DNA of 43,399 nucleotides from Chara braunii (GCA_003427395.1 BFEA01001118.1:14460-57858), one strand, 5' to 3'; positions 9,346 to 20,331 are shown, numbered from the stretch's first letter. Notes: a model not told the origin generated them from the sequence alone. Made by a program: numbers and translations.

Positions 9346-9349
<4 letters not shown>

Positions 9350-10882
9350 ACGGGCCTTGCCTTCACCACGCACCGACTGTGTAAAATGGCGCGTGTATGT
9401 CCACGTAAAAGGTGGGAAGATGCGGTCGTCATTTTTCTGTCCTTCTCACTCACATCACATACATTCGGCGAGCGGCGAAGCACCATCAATCAACGAATTC
9501 CAAGGGCGAAAAAGAGACGGAAAAAAAAAAAGCAAACATCCAGCTCCAACCATGTCCCGCCGACCTGCGCTCGACGTGAAGCCGACAGCAATGGGGCGGG
9601 AGGCAGGCGGTCGGGTGCGCGCGCCGGCGGGCGCGCTGACGGGGGTTGACACTGCGCCCTGCAACCGGCGATCGGGTGCCTGCGCATCCGCGGGGGCGGG
9701 GGTACATATAGAATGGCAGGTGTCCCCGACTCTCACGGGCGCGGTGAGTTCTCCCACCCACTTGCCCAGATTCTTCGTATCTGGCCGTCGATCTTAAATA
9801 ATCGAATCGACCGTCTGAAACGAAGAATCCGCGGGACTGGATCCTCGCTGCAGGGGCCGCCTGCGCCGTAGGCGCCAAACGGCCTTGCCGCAGAAATCAT
9901 CAAATATGAAAAATGCTATGCAACGTTTATTCCCCATAGAACACGGAGCGATACACACCAACTTGGTAGTTTTTTTTTTTCTTTTTCTTTTTCTTTTTTG
10001 GAAACCATTCCTTCATTCCCTTACAAAGTAATCAATGGCCTTAGGGGTGCGCCGCCAACGGCGCCGGTAGCGCGCTCGTGGCTTGCGCCGTCGGTGGTTC
10101 CTGCGCTACGCAGATTCTCACCGACCCGGTGAGCGGTTCTCTCGCTATCGGAGCGAGAATTACCGCGGTGAAGGTGACGAACCATGGCTTTCGCCATGGC
10201 GACGTGACTCCCACGTCTGTCCCCTTGCACCTTACCGGAGGATTTCTTCCCCCCCTACCGCCCGCCACGCACGGGCAAATCAGCTTACTAGATCCAGCGC
10301 CAAGGCAACTACGCAACGGAGCCAGAGGTCAGGCAGCAGCCACATCTTCGACACCGGAGAATCGTCGACCCGGGCCATGGATATGGTAACGCTCCCTCGC
10401 AATTACAGTAGTTACCTTGCTTTCGGGGGATAGGTGACGAAGCTGCGTACATTGTGCTCTCGATTTCAGTTTCCATTTGTAGATCAAGTCGTTCGCGTGC
10501 GGATCAGGGATGTTTTGTACAATAGCAGTTAAAGGACACTACTTAGGCTAGGAGAAGTTGGAGCTAGGCTCGGATGTTCGTGTAGACAATTAACTGCCAT
10601 TTTCACCGTTGCCGTCCTCACACGTCTCTAGGGTAAAGTCGGCATCGCCTCTCCCAGTCCGACTCCTGGTTAGGTACGGATTACCCTAGAGTAGGCACAA
10701 GGAGTCCATGTTGGTATAGACAATCCAAACACACGGACCAGGGCCATTCACTAAAGGAACGCAGCTCCGCAAGTAGTAACTACGCGGAGGTAACCCATTA
10801 GAGCGATACATAGCCTCAAACTCGCGTCCCCAGCCCTTTTATCGCGCAAACTCAACTCTTCCCATGGCAGTGACATCGAAAC
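9346..10882 (+). other. Non-coding; probably contains the LINE 5' UTR
   Basis: No supported gene. It holds a GC-rich stretch with many small inverted repeats (about 9590-9870 and 10040-10260), a T-rich tract (9968-9998), and from about 10440 to 10882 a moderately GC sequence leading into LINE ORF1. The LINE 5' end should be in here, but no target duplication was found to fix it. Confidence 0.4.
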
Positions 10883-12259
10883 ATGGCAACCCTGGGAGGG
10901 GAGGAACTGGTGATGGCCGAAGGGGATGAGGAACGAGAAAGGGAAAAACAAGAAGAGGAATACGAAGAGAGAGTCCGATTATTGCTTACAATGTGCTACG
11001 ATGAAGGACGGTGCCCTGAGGACATCCCACTCGAAGAGGTGGAGATCGAAGGGAATGAGGCGGTCGTGACAGTCGACGCTCGATTCGATGCCATCAAAGT
11101 GCGTTGGTTAAAGGAGAGAACAGTAGTTATAATTTTTAGGTATGAGGCGAGGAACTTACCGAGGAAGGTAAAAGAGGACATTGTTCGGGCATATGAAAAT
11201 GGCTGGAATAAAGAGGGTATATTCGACCCCCCCATAGAGAAGGGTAGAATCAAATTCGAGGGACCGAATGTGATATCGTATGTAGCTAAGAACTGTGAAG
11301 TGGCCGAATGGATGATCAATGAGGGAATGGGGGAAGTTATGCTGAAGAGAAAGCGATACGTTTTCGAGACCAAAGCGTGGATGCCAAGGGCCGAATGGCA
11401 AGAATTCGGAAGGATCGAATTGGAAAAGACTTTCTGGATTTTAGCAATTCAGGTACCCCTCGACGCATACGTATATCTACACTCGGCTCTGACGAAGGTA
11501 ATCGGCCCAGTGGTAAAAATGGACTCTCCAGATCGTTTTTCCCCCAACCCCAGACTGCTCAACATTCGATGTGAACTAAACCCGGAGTGCAGAGAGAGAT
11601 TCGTAGACAGGCTCTGGGTCAGGCTGACGACGGGAGGAATGGTGGAGGTCAGGTTAGCTAATGCCGCTACCCCGTATTGCAATCACTGTAGATGGTATTT
11701 CCACACCGAAGATGAGTGCACAAGAAAGAAAAGCAATCCCAACAGGAGACGGGGCAGATCCGGACAGAAGAAGCAGGTCGTCCTATCGGACGAAGAGGAT
11801 GACAGATCCTCCAGGTCTTTGAGTTCCCAATCAGAGGGCAGCATCGCGTTCACGAGACGCAGAGGAGCAAATAGATACAAGGGACCGCTGTCACACGAGC
11901 ATTCAAGCGGCTCTGTGATGCGTAACAGAGGCGCCTCCCCCCCCCCACCGCCTCATCCGCTCTATGAGCGGGTGGGTGGTGGAACAGGGAACAGTAATGG
12001 CTTGACCAATGGGGTAGGAAGGGGAGTCGTTAACGGGAACGGTCTGGTATCCCGTTCCAACCCGGTCTTCTCACCAAGGCTAAACCAGGCCTCAAGCTTT
12101 CCCGACCCGAACTGGAGAACGGTCTGGGATAATCAATCGAACCCATGTAGAGAATTCCACCCCCCCGTGCACAGCCAATTTCTGGCCCCGACCATGCAAC
12201 GCCTGCTACAGGCAGCAGCGATGCACTCGGAAGAACCCCCTCCCCCAGGGACAGACTGA
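10883..12259 (+). CDS. LINE ORF1 (first part), CCHC zinc-knuckle RNA-binding protein
   Basis: 458 codons ending at TGA 12257-12259. The acidic start is followed by a DUF4283-like region (about 50-260) and a zinc knuckle of form CX2CX4HX4C (Cys266, Cys269, His274, Cys279). After it come a basic stretch, a Ser-rich stretch and a Pro/Gly-rich tail. In plant L1 elements ORF1 binds the element RNA and forms the retrotransposition particle. The reading frame stays open beyond the TGA for another 334 codons up to 13261, so the stop may be a point mutation, or a leaky stop, in one longer ORF1 of about 792 codons. Confidence 0.8.
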   Translation: MATLGGEELVMAEGDEEREREKQEEEYEERVRLLLTMCYDEGRCPEDIPLEEVEIEGNEAVVTVDARFDAIKVRWLKERTVVIIFRYEARNLPRKVKEDIVRAYENGWNKEGIFDPPIEKGRIKFEGPNVISYVAKNCEVAEWMINEGMGEVMLKRKRYVFETKAWMPRAEWQEFGRIELEKTFWILAIQVPLDAYVYLHSALTKVIGPVVKMDSPDRFSPNPRLLNIRCELNPECRERFVDRLWVRLTTGGMVEVRLANAATPYCNHCRWYFHTEDECTRKKSNPNRRRGRSGQKKQVVLSDEEDDRSSRSLSSQSEGSIAFTRRRGANRYKGPLSHEHSSGSVMRNRGASPPPPPHPLYERVGGGTGNSNGLTNGVGRGVVNGNGLVSRSNPVFSPRLNQASSFPDPNWRTVWDNQSNPCREFHPPVHSQFLAPTMQRLLQAAAMHSEEPPPPGTD

Positions 12260-13264
12260 ACGCAGAACGCTAAGCCTATTAGGCCAATCCCTATCAAGGC
12301 AGGAGCAGGAAGTCGGCACGAAGGGAACCTGTGCTCATCCCCGGGGGAAGTCGCTACCACCTCAGCAGTCGAATCTCAGGGTCGCTGTACGAAAGGCCAA
12401 TCTCCCCTGAAAGCACGGAAAACAGTAAGGTCAGACGCCTCACGATCTCTCCCCCTACTAATCGAAGCAGGCACGAATTCAGACAACCCAATGAGGGAAA
12501 ACTCACAGAGGTCCGCACACAGCCGAGCGGGTTCATCCACCTCAGCTAAATCAGACCAATCTGCCGGATCAGACAGGGGAACTGCCCCCCCGCTTCCAGG
12601 GGTAAAAACGTCAAGAAGCCGCAGGGCTCTCACATCGTCCAAGAATCAGGCTGCCACAATAGAGAAGTGGCTAGTACCCCTGGTTTGCTCAATTGTGAAT
12701 GGAGCAATTCATGTGATTGCGTGGCAACCGGAGAATGCAAAAATCATTTTTTTGTCCCTCCCAACGGAGGAACCAGTCACCCAGCAGCTCATTCTCACGG
12801 GCACTAAGCATATATTTGCAGATCGTTTCCCGCTCAGGATGGTCCCTAACATGGCCCTTCCCCGATTCTATCCGGAGCAGGACAGCCGAACCTGCAAAGT
12901 CTTTGTTCCCTTGCTGAACGCATTCATCCATCCGGATAGGATGGAGAGCCTGCTCCTCGAAGGTATGCGGATGATCCCACTTACCCTGTTCATCGAGGAA
13001 GATGCTGAGTCTCTTCAGCAGCTCCGAGTCCAAAATGTCGGGGACGCTGGTTTTTTGAGCAAGATCAACGACAAGCTTCCAAGAAACAAACAATTGCAGT
13101 CGATCTTCTTAAAAAACTTGCTGGCCCAGAAATGGGCCCCATCTTCAGCGGCTGCCACGTCATCCAAGACACAGGCACGCCCGAATGCCACGTCTGTTCC
13201 GAGACCTCAGACTACCCCCGCCCCCATCCAACCCAGGGTCACGACCAGCCGGATGAATGGATAA
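12260..13264 (+). pseudogene. LINE ORF1 C-terminal part beyond the in-frame TGA
   Basis: In the same frame as ORF1 there is no further stop from 12260 to the TAA at 13262-13264. The first ATG in this part is at 12491, giving 257 codons if used independently. The C-terminal half (from about 12660) is well-ordered, not low complexity: a globular-looking Trp/Leu/Ile-rich segment that I do not recognise. The end overlaps the ORF2 start by 8 bases (ATGGATAA), a layout that permits reinitiation by ribosomes finishing ORF1. Called a pseudogene part because of the upstream stop; it could be a real separate ORF. Confidence 0.55.
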
Positions 13265-16200
13265 AATTAACATAGTCTCCTGGAATATGAGGGGATTAGG
13301 AGACAGATCAAAGAAGGGGAAGAGGTTTCGCATCAAACCATGGTTACATAGACACAGGGTACAGATCATCTGCATTCAGGAAACCAAACTAGATGAAAAG
13401 AAGATCAGGGAATTAGGCACGTGGTGGGATGGCCCTCAACTCTGGTCACCTGCGGTAAGCACCAGGGGCGGGGTAGGAATCTTGTTACACAGAGACTTAC
13501 CTATTCAGATCATTGATCATGATGTGGATCTGTGGGGCCGCTGGGCCTGGATCAAATTCACAGCGTTCGGCGTAGACTGGGCGATCATGACAATTTACGC
13601 CCCGGTCGACAGAGCAGAAAGGAAATTGTTTTTTCAGGATCTCATCTCGTACACGCCGGATGTGGATAACCTCCTCGTCATGGGGGACTGGAACGTCTCC
13701 CTAGACGACCTCGCAGGCACCTCAGCTGGATCCCCAGACCTGCACGAGCTGATAGATTATATGTCAGAACTTAATCTTTGCGATGCGTTCCGGCTGATGC
13801 ACCCATCAGATCCAGGGTTCACTTGGGGCTCCTCCGCTTCAGAAGGGCAAAATGCAGGATGCCTAAGACGATTGGACTTTGCTCTCATGAGCCCGCAGTG
13901 GTGGGACGCGTCCCTCAATGTGGAAGTGGTAAGACATCCAATGTCCGACCACTACTCGATTAAAGCCACGTTTCAACTCCTGGATACAGCGGACCGGGGC
14001 ACTGGTTACTTCAGGCTTAATATTCAGAATCTCAAGGACCCAGGCCTCAAGGCCTGGGTAGAGAACTTCTTCGTAAAATGGCCGAAGGCCCAACAACTCT
14101 TCCCCTCCGTGGGAGAATGGTGGAACGCAGGTACAGGTATTGCAGGAAATTGGTTAAGTGTTTTCTCACGGATACTAGCCGCAGAACGGAACAATGAAGA
14201 GGCCCAAATTCTCAGGGACCTGGAATGGGTGGAGGACAGAATGCAGTCCCACCCTGTATCGGCCTCAGTTTGGGCAGCAGAGAGATGCACCCTGTTATCA
14301 AGATGGGATGACCTACAAAGGCAAAACGCGGAGGAATGGGCTGAAAGACTCACCGTGAAGGGCATCTTAGTCTATGATAGAATGACAAAGGAAGCATTTC
14401 AAAAACTGTTGCCCAGGAGATCCTCTCAACTGATGAAAACACTAAGCCACCCCTTTGTACCAGAAGCCAGACCGGCAACCACATCAGGAGCCATGTGCTC
14501 CTATGCAGCCCTGTATTTCAAGGATATCCTCACTTCAAGGTTGCCAAACCAGGCCCCGGAGCTAGGCCTATCATCCGAATCTTCCCATTGGGAACACACA
14601 GCCGTCAGAATCACTAGGAGTGGCAAATTGGACATGGACAGACCGGTAACCGTGGAAGAAATCGCTGCAACCGTGAATACTATGGCCAAAGTTAAGGCCC
14701 CAGGGAAGGATGGGCTTCCTGTAGAATTCTATATTCAGCACGGGGACACTCTATTTCCACACCTAGTAGAAATCTACAACGGGGCCATTACTGGTGGTAG
14801 ACTTTCCAAGGGGATGACACACGGCATAATCACGGTTACGTACAAAAAAAAGGACAAAGCTGACATCCGGAACTGGAGACCAATTTCCCTCCTAAATGTA
14901 TCATATAAAATCCTAGCTAAGCTGTTAGCCAATAGACTAGGCAGATATTTACCAGAGCTGATAGGGCGGGATCAGGCGGCCTTTGTGCAAGGCAGATCAA
15001 TTTTTGACAATGTAGTAACTGCAATTGAGGCCTTAGAATGGATTCAGCAGGAGAATCTGGATGTTGCTGTACTCCTACTAGACCTAGAGAAGGCCTACGA
15101 CAGAGTAAACTGGTCTTACGTACTGACAACATTGAAGCACATGCAGTTTGGCCAAAACTTCTGTCACTGGGTCTCTGTGCTGTATGTCTACTCCACGACA
15201 TCGGTCACAGTAAATGGCTACATCTCTCCCACCTTCCCCCTGACCAGATCGTTGAGGCAAGGCTGCCCCCTAGCCCCCCTCCTCTTCGTACTGCAGCTGG
15301 AAGTTCTGGTGACCAATATTAGAGTTCACCCTCAGATCAGCGGACTACCGGTGCAACAGACTGAATGCCGTGTAAAAGCCCTCGCAGATGACCTCATAGC
15401 TATATCAGGCAACACGGTAGATTCATTGCAGGCCTTGAAGTCCTGCCTGATGGAGTATGCGAACCTGTCCGAAGCAGCAGTAAACTGGTCGAAATTTGTG
15501 TACTTCCTTCCCCGTGGATACACTCTCGCGGTAGAATGGGGTATGAAAAGAGTGGGGGATGATTCCTCGGAAAGATACCTAGGGCTGCAAGTAACCCTAG
15601 GGCAATGTGCTGAAGTTCAAAACAACCTGCTCCAGCAGAAGATTCTGCAAAGAATCGCAGTATGGTGCCTGGCCAAACATCTGTCACTGTTTGGTCGGGC
15701 CCTAGTCACGAACGTGGCACTTTTTGCATTATTGTGGTATGTTGGTACAATCAGAGCATTGGGACGACAACTGTTGAAAGTCGTCAAAAGAGCAGCAGCC
15801 AGATTTATCTGGAAGCCTTTCGCAAAAAACAACGAAGGTTTCATATCCAAAGTAGCTTGGGAGCTAACATGCAACCCCCGTAACGAAGGCGGTCTGGGAA
15901 TACTCGATCCAACGGACCAGAACGCAACACTTCTAGCGAAATGGATTATTAAAGCTATCTCTGATACCTCCGGTGATCACTGGGTACTTTTGGCTGAGCA
16001 GTCCCTGGCAAAGGATTGGAACCTATCTCACCCCAAAGATGTTTGGACGTGCTGTATGATGGAATCATTCCTCCGCAGACGATCCTCCTCTCCGTTCTGG
16101 CAAGACGTGCTCAACGCGTGGAAAAGGGTAGGTCCGAAACAATGGATCACCCCGACAACGAGAGAGGAGGTACTCGCACAGCCTCTATTTGACAACCCGG

Positions 16201-17528
16201 CAATTAGGGGAAAGGACGGCCTCCCCTTTTCAGCCGGCAGCGCTCCGGAAGCTTTCGGGAGGCAATGGACGGAAAGGGGTGTCCTACGAGTAGGAGATCT
16301 GTGGAGTGAGGTTCTGGGACAGTGGGTCCCACGCGGAGCTCTAAGACAAAAGCTGGGACGCCTAGCACACATAGAGGAACAAGCAAATCACCTCAGAACC
16401 GCTATTCCCCTGGACTGGAAACACCTCCTCCTACCAGAGGGCGTGTCCCCGCCAGGAACATGGTTTGTCCTAAGAACCGAACACAATGATGCAATCCAGG
16501 GAAATATTTTTTGGAAATTGGTTAAGTTAGAGACCGATGGTTCCCGATCATTCGAAAGATGGATGAGACAGCAGGGGTCAGATAGCCTCTACCTGCTAAA
16601 AGATGAGGAAGTCGAGTATCCTGGCCTCCCCAGTAAGCCTCTGGGGGGGCTAACCCAGATAAGGGTCAGGGAAATCTACAGCGAAGACGGTACATGGCAA
16701 TGCTTCCTATGGGCGGAAGGAACCCCAATCAGTGATTTGAGGTTGGACCCCAAGATGTGGTCCTGGAGAGGCTCAGAGAAATTCAAGCAGGAAGCCTGGT
16801 TAATCGACTACGTATCAGCAGGCAGGTACCAACTCCTTCACACAGGTAGAACCCCCATCTCGGTGGCAATCAGCAGATGGGCTCAAGTGGACGCAACGTC
16901 AGATGTTACAATAGCAAGGGACATACAACGCTGCTGGCAGCAGCTGCAGAAACTGCCTCAGCAAAGAGCGGCGGCTATCCTATGGCTACTGTCCATGATG
17001 GCTACCCCATCGGCGGTCTGGCTAGTTGAGAGAGGGATGAAGGTGCAGATCCATTGCTCCCGGTGCAAATGGCCATTCGAATCTACAGTACATCTGTGGC
17101 TATCCTGCCCCTTGTCCCGGAGAATCTGGGACTGGTGGATAAGGCATTGGGACCGGATTAGCGGATCAGCCATGGAATGGAACGACCGCTGGATCTTATT
17201 TGGAGGCGTCCCGGACAGTCTACCACTGGACAGGGGCTGGGGTTATGTGGCTCAGGCTTTGAGAGCATCTCTGTTCCTGGTCATCTGGGAGGTCAGGAAC
17301 AAAACTGTATTCGAAGGAAGATTTCTGTCGGATCAAGCTATCAAGTCAGAAATCAAGGCGAACATCAGAAGGTGTATCAAGAGTGATTGGAGAAGGAAGG
17401 TCCTAAACTCAAGACTGAGGGCAGCAGGGATCTTATGGTTTACCGCAACCTGGACGATCCAGGAGCGACTTGCTGAAGTACAGGAAAGCAAGGTTGTGCT
17501 TGACAATTGGTTGTTCGACATGGAATGA
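13257..17528 (+). CDS. LINE ORF2: APE endonuclease-reverse transcriptase
   Basis: An open frame of 1423 codons with no internal stop. It nicks target DNA and copies the element RNA at the nick. The endonuclease (about 1-240) keeps Asn10 in SWNMRG, Glu42 in QETK, Tyr114, Asp144 and Asn146 in GDWN, Asp207, and the Ser230-Asp231-His232 triad. The reverse transcriptase (about 480-780) has Asp609 in LLLDLEKAYD, the RQGCPLAP motif and the active-site pair Asp711-Asp712 (LADD in place of the usual FADD). Near the C-terminus is a CX2CX8HX4C knuckle (Cys1267, Cys1270, His1279, Cys1284), the RVT zinc-binding domain of plant LINEs. Length and order match full-length L1-type ORF2. Its start overlaps the end of ORF1. 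The best-preserved transposon gene in the window. Confidence 0.93.
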   Translation: MDKINIVSWNMRGLGDRSKKGKRFRIKPWLHRHRVQIICIQETKLDEKKIRELGTWWDGPQLWSPAVSTRGGVGILLHRDLPIQIIDHDVDLWGRWAWIKFTAFGVDWAIMTIYAPVDRAERKLFFQDLISYTPDVDNLLVMGDWNVSLDDLAGTSAGSPDLHELIDYMSELNLCDAFRLMHPSDPGFTWGSSASEGQNAGCLRRLDFALMSPQWWDASLNVEVVRHPMSDHYSIKATFQLLDTADRGTGYFRLNIQNLKDPGLKAWVENFFVKWPKAQQLFPSVGEWWNAGTGIAGNWLSVFSRILAAERNNEEAQILRDLEWVEDRMQSHPVSASVWAAERCTLLSRWDDLQRQNAEEWAERLTVKGILVYDRMTKEAFQKLLPRRSSQLMKTLSHPFVPEARPATTSGAMCSYAALYFKDILTSRLPNQAPELGLSSESSHWEHTAVRITRSGKLDMDRPVTVEEIAATVNTMAKVKAPGKDGLPVEFYIQHGDTLFPHLVEIYNGAITGGRLSKGMTHGIITVTYKKKDKADIRNWRPISLLNVSYKILAKLLANRLGRYLPELIGRDQAAFVQGRSIFDNVVTAIEALEWIQQENLDVAVLLLDLEKAYDRVNWSYVLTTLKHMQFGQNFCHWVSVLYVYSTTSVTVNGYISPTFPLTRSLRQGCPLAPLLFVLQLEVLVTNIRVHPQISGLPVQQTECRVKALADDLIAISGNTVDSLQALKSCLMEYANLSEAAVNWSKFVYFLPRGYTLAVEWGMKRVGDDSSERYLGLQVTLGQCAEVQNNLLQQKILQRIAVWCLAKHLSLFGRALVTNVALFALLWYVGTIRALGRQLLKVVKRAAARFIWKPFAKNNEGFISKVAWELTCNPRNEGGLGILDPTDQNATLLAKWIIKAISDTSGDHWVLLAEQSLAKDWNLSHPKDVWTCCMMESFLRRRSSSPFWQDVLNAWKRVGPKQWITPTTREEVLAQPLFDNPAIRGKDGLPFSAGSAPEAFGRQWTERGVLRVGDLWSEVLGQWVPRGALRQKLGRLAHIEEQANHLRTAIPLDWKHLLLPEGVSPPGTWFVLRTEHNDAIQGNIFWKLVKLETDGSRSFERWMRQQGSDSLYLLKDEEVEYPGLPSKPLGGLTQIRVREIYSEDGTWQCFLWAEGTPISDLRLDPKMWSWRGSEKFKQEAWLIDYVSAGRYQLLHTGRTPISVAISRWAQVDATSDVTIARDIQRCWQQLQKLPQQRAAAILWLLSMMATPSAVWLVERGMKVQIHCSRCKWPFESTVHLWLSCPLSRRIWDWWIRHWDRISGSAMEWNDRWILFGGVPDSLPLDRGWGYVAQALRASLFLVIWEVRNKTVFEGRFLSDQAIKSEIKANIRRCIKSDWRRKVLNSRLRAAGILWFTATWTIQERLAEVQESKVVLDNWLFDME

Positions 17529-17685
17529 ATACCTGGGCACTCGGTTAGTCTCCACAGTAGGAGGGCAGCAGTTGGAAGGAAGGGGGGTCTGGAGGGAGTG
17601 TCATATTAGTCAGGGAGCAATAGCTCCACCACCCCGCAGTAGGGGAGGTCTGGATTACTCAGACAACCGTCTCGGTCTGGGTTAT

Positions 17686-18083
17686 NNNNNNNNNNNNNNN
17701 NNNNNNNNNNNNNNNNNNNNNNNNNNNNNNNNNNNNNNNNNNNNNNNNNNNNNNNNNNNNNNNNNNNNNNNNNNNNNNNNNNNNNNNNNNNNNNNNNNNN
17801 NNNNNNNNNNNNNNNNNNNNNNNNNNNNNNNNNNNNNNNNNNNNNNNNNNNNNNNNNNNNNNNNNNNNNNNNNNNNNNNNNNNNNNNNNNNNNNNNNNNN
17901 NNNNNNNNNNNNNNNNNNNNNNNNNNNNNNNNNNNNNNNNNNNNNNNNNNNNNNNNNNNNNNNNNNNNNNNNNNNNNNNNNNNNNNNNNNNNNNNNNNNN
18001 NNNNNNNNNNNNNNNNNNNNNNNNNNNNNNNNNNNNNNNNNNNNNNNNNNNNNNNNNNNNNNNNNNNNNNNNNNNNNNNNNNN
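17686..18083. other. Assembly gap (398 N)
   Basis: Run of N in the LINE 3' region. Any translation across it is meaningless. Confidence 1.
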
Positions 18084-18199
18084 TGTACCGTAAGGGGGAG
18101 GAGCGTGTGTGAGTACCCATGGTGACTTGCTGGTGGAATAGGAACCGGACTGTTGCTCCCCAGAATGGAAAGGAGCCAGGACCAAGGCCCTGTTTACCT

Positions 18200-18222
18200 A
18201 AAAAAAAAAAAAAAAAAAAAAA
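18200..18222 (+). other. LINE poly(A) tail
   Basis: 23 A residues terminate the LINE. The following sequence begins GCCAGGAATCC; no matching upstream target duplicate was found. Confidence 0.75.
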
Positions 18223-18333
18223 GCCAGGAATCCCTCCACATCTCTACCCGCGGAAAGTTGATCAAACCTCAGCGTCAGCTGGTGCTGGAAACCGGGTCCA
18301 GCATCCCCCCACCTTTCCAATCAATCCAAGTAA

Positions 18334-18370
18334 GGGCCTCGTTAGACCCTCCTTGAAAAATCCTCAGGAA
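18334..18370 (+). repeat. Harbinger left TIR
   Basis: 37 bp starting GGGCCTCGTTAGACC, preceded by TAA at 18331-18333. It matches the reverse complement of 26463-26498 except for one extra A. Confidence 0.95.
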
Positions 18371-18978
18371 TTAGGATGAAGTCCTTGGAAAATTTCAAGG
18401 AACTCGGCGGCGTTGTTACACCGCGTCCTAAACGAAAGGGTCCCAAGGAAAAACGTTGGAGGTTTCCAGCGGCCAATTTCATACGCATATACGAGGTCGC
18501 GGGGTAGGATGTCCGTCTTCGCGGTGGGATGTCCGTCCGTCCTCAGGCGTGGTCCACTGGCGGCGCAAGGAGCCTACGAATGCTGAGCTGCGAAAAGAGG
18601 CGCGGAGGTTCGTTTTCGAAATTCGAATTTCAAACCCTTCGCTCATTCCCACGGCGCGCGACGTGGGGAGATCACCCCTGGAGGTACCACAGTGCGAAAC
18701 GTCTGCGCGGACGATTGGCGGCGCCCGTCGCTGTTGGCAACTCGTTCATCCGAGCGTCAGCCGGCGCGGCGCGAAAGGTGACGACGTTGGAGCGCGTGAA
18801 GTGCTGCGGGTCCCAGTTTCCTCCTCCCGCAGACGACGACGAACCGGTGGCTACCTGAGATCGCCCGTCGTTCGTGCACGAGGAGGTGCCGTCCTGAGAG
18901 CGCCGCTGACGTCCGTGTGGAAAAAGGGTCCCGCCGTCCGTTTCGAGTGCGTCTTCGCAAAGGCGACGTCGGGGCTTC

Positions 18979-20331
18979 GTGATGGACCATGCGTCGCACG
19001 CGGTTCGCGCCAACACCTTGAGCAGGGTGGAGAGAAATGCGGTAGTTGCAGCAGTGTCGGCGGTGGCCATGCGATGTCGCATCGAGAGAATGACGGTGCG
19101 CTTGAGGACGAGAGTGTCTATTCGCAAGCAGCGTGAGCTCATCCAGCACGTGATGGAGGCGCCAGACTGCGTCTCCATGTCCGAATCCATTTTTCAGTTA
19201 TGCGCCGCCATGTCATCCGGGGTGATACCACGGGCGACTCCCAGGTGGTGGATGAGAAGAAGGACAGGTGGCACGTGGGAGGATCTGCGGAAGACAGACC
19301 ACGCGTCGACCGAATACTTCAAGGAAAAGTTGAGGATGTCCCCCAGGGTGTTCACGGAGATCGTGGAGGCATTGTCTCCTCTTCTGCAGCGGCGGGTGAC
19401 GTTCTACAGGGTCCCTTTGCAGCCGGATCACATCATCGCATATGCGTTGTACCGATGGGCAAGCGGGGAGACGTACGAGAGCAGCACTTCCGCATTCGGA
19501 ATAGGGCGCGCTTCCGGGTTGATCGCAGTGGAGGACATTACAAGGGCACTCCTCAATGTGTACCGTGACAAGATCGTCTGGCCTGCTGGGAGGCGTCGTG
19601 TGCTAGTTTTGCGCGCCTTTGAGGCGAAGGGCTTTCCCAACTGCTATGGCTGCATAGACTGCACGCACGTTTACGTCGACAAACCGGCGAGCGCTCCTTC
19701 CGAGAACTAGTTCGACTGCAAGCATCGTTTCTACATTGTAGCGCAGGTGGTGGTGGACCTCGACTTGCGCATCACAGACGTTTTCGTCGGTTACCCGGGG
19801 AGCTGCCATGACATTCAGGTGCTTCAGCTCTCCAGTCTGTGGTCGCGTGCGGAGGAGGGGGATCTTTTCCGTGGGCCTGCTGTTGTGCTGCTGTTCGGAG
19901 TGAAGACACACAGTTACATTCTGGGCGACAACGGGTATCCGCCACTGGAGTGGATTGTCGTGCCGTACGAGGGGACCAATCAAGTCCCCGACGAGGAGAG
20001 GTTCGACAACAAGCAAAAGGTCGCCAGGGGAGCAGTGGAGAAAGCTTTCAGGAGATTGAAAGGGATGTGGAGGCTGTTCCTCCGCACACACAAGACGAAT
20101 ATGGACACTCTCCCACAACAGTTCCAGGCCGTGTGCATTCTGCACAACATCCTCCTTGACGCTGGCATGGAGTTCGACGAGAACTTGCTGTGGGAGGTGG
20201 ATGCTAATGGCATGTGCCGGCGAGTGGACTTGGGGTTGGATCATCCACCCCACCCCATTGCTGAGAACTTCAATCGGCCCCGTGCGTTGGCGTTACGCGA
20301 GGCATTGGCGGAGCGGATGAAACACGCGTGA
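18979..20331 (+). pseudogene. HARBI1-like DDE transposase, interrupted by one TAG
   Basis: A single frame runs from 18979 to the TGA at 20329-20331, broken once by TAG at 19708-19710 (codon 244); the flanking parts are 243 and 194 codons. The N-terminal half has the helical DNA-binding region typical of HARBI1 nucleases (RWWMRRR, then a helix-turn-helix with LYRWASGETYES). The DDE core is complete apart from the stop: Asp227 in GCIDCTH, Asp278 in GYPGSCHD and Glu354 in VEKAFRRLKGMWR. The stop falls between the first and second acidic residues, where active relatives usually have an aromatic residue. The enzyme would cut the TIRs and insert at TWA. This copy cannot make it without readthrough. 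Confidence 0.88.

Larger units (their letters stand above)
10883..18222 (+). mobile_element. L1-type non-LTR retrotransposon (minimum extent)
   Basis: Two-cistron LINE: a zinc-knuckle ORF1 (with one in-frame stop), a complete ORF2 with endonuclease, reverse transcriptase and C-terminal CCHC knuckle, a 3' region, and a terminal poly(A) of 23 bases (18200-18222). The order and domains match plant L1-clade elements. The 5' end is set at the ORF1 ATG because the true UTR start is unknown. The 3' UTR contains the assembly gap. Confidence 0.88.

Noticed and set aside
9144-9797. 217-codon ORF crossing the poly(A) of the U6 copy
   Set aside because: Its core is a poly-Lys run from 53 A; the rest is GC-rich non-coding sequence.
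17470-18185. ORFs across the N run
   Set aside because: They are produced by undetermined bases in the assembly gap.
18456-19136. 226-codon ORF and its shadow frames before the transposase
   Set aside because: Arg/Ser/Gly-rich translation of GC-rich DNA in a different frame from the transposase, and no domain.
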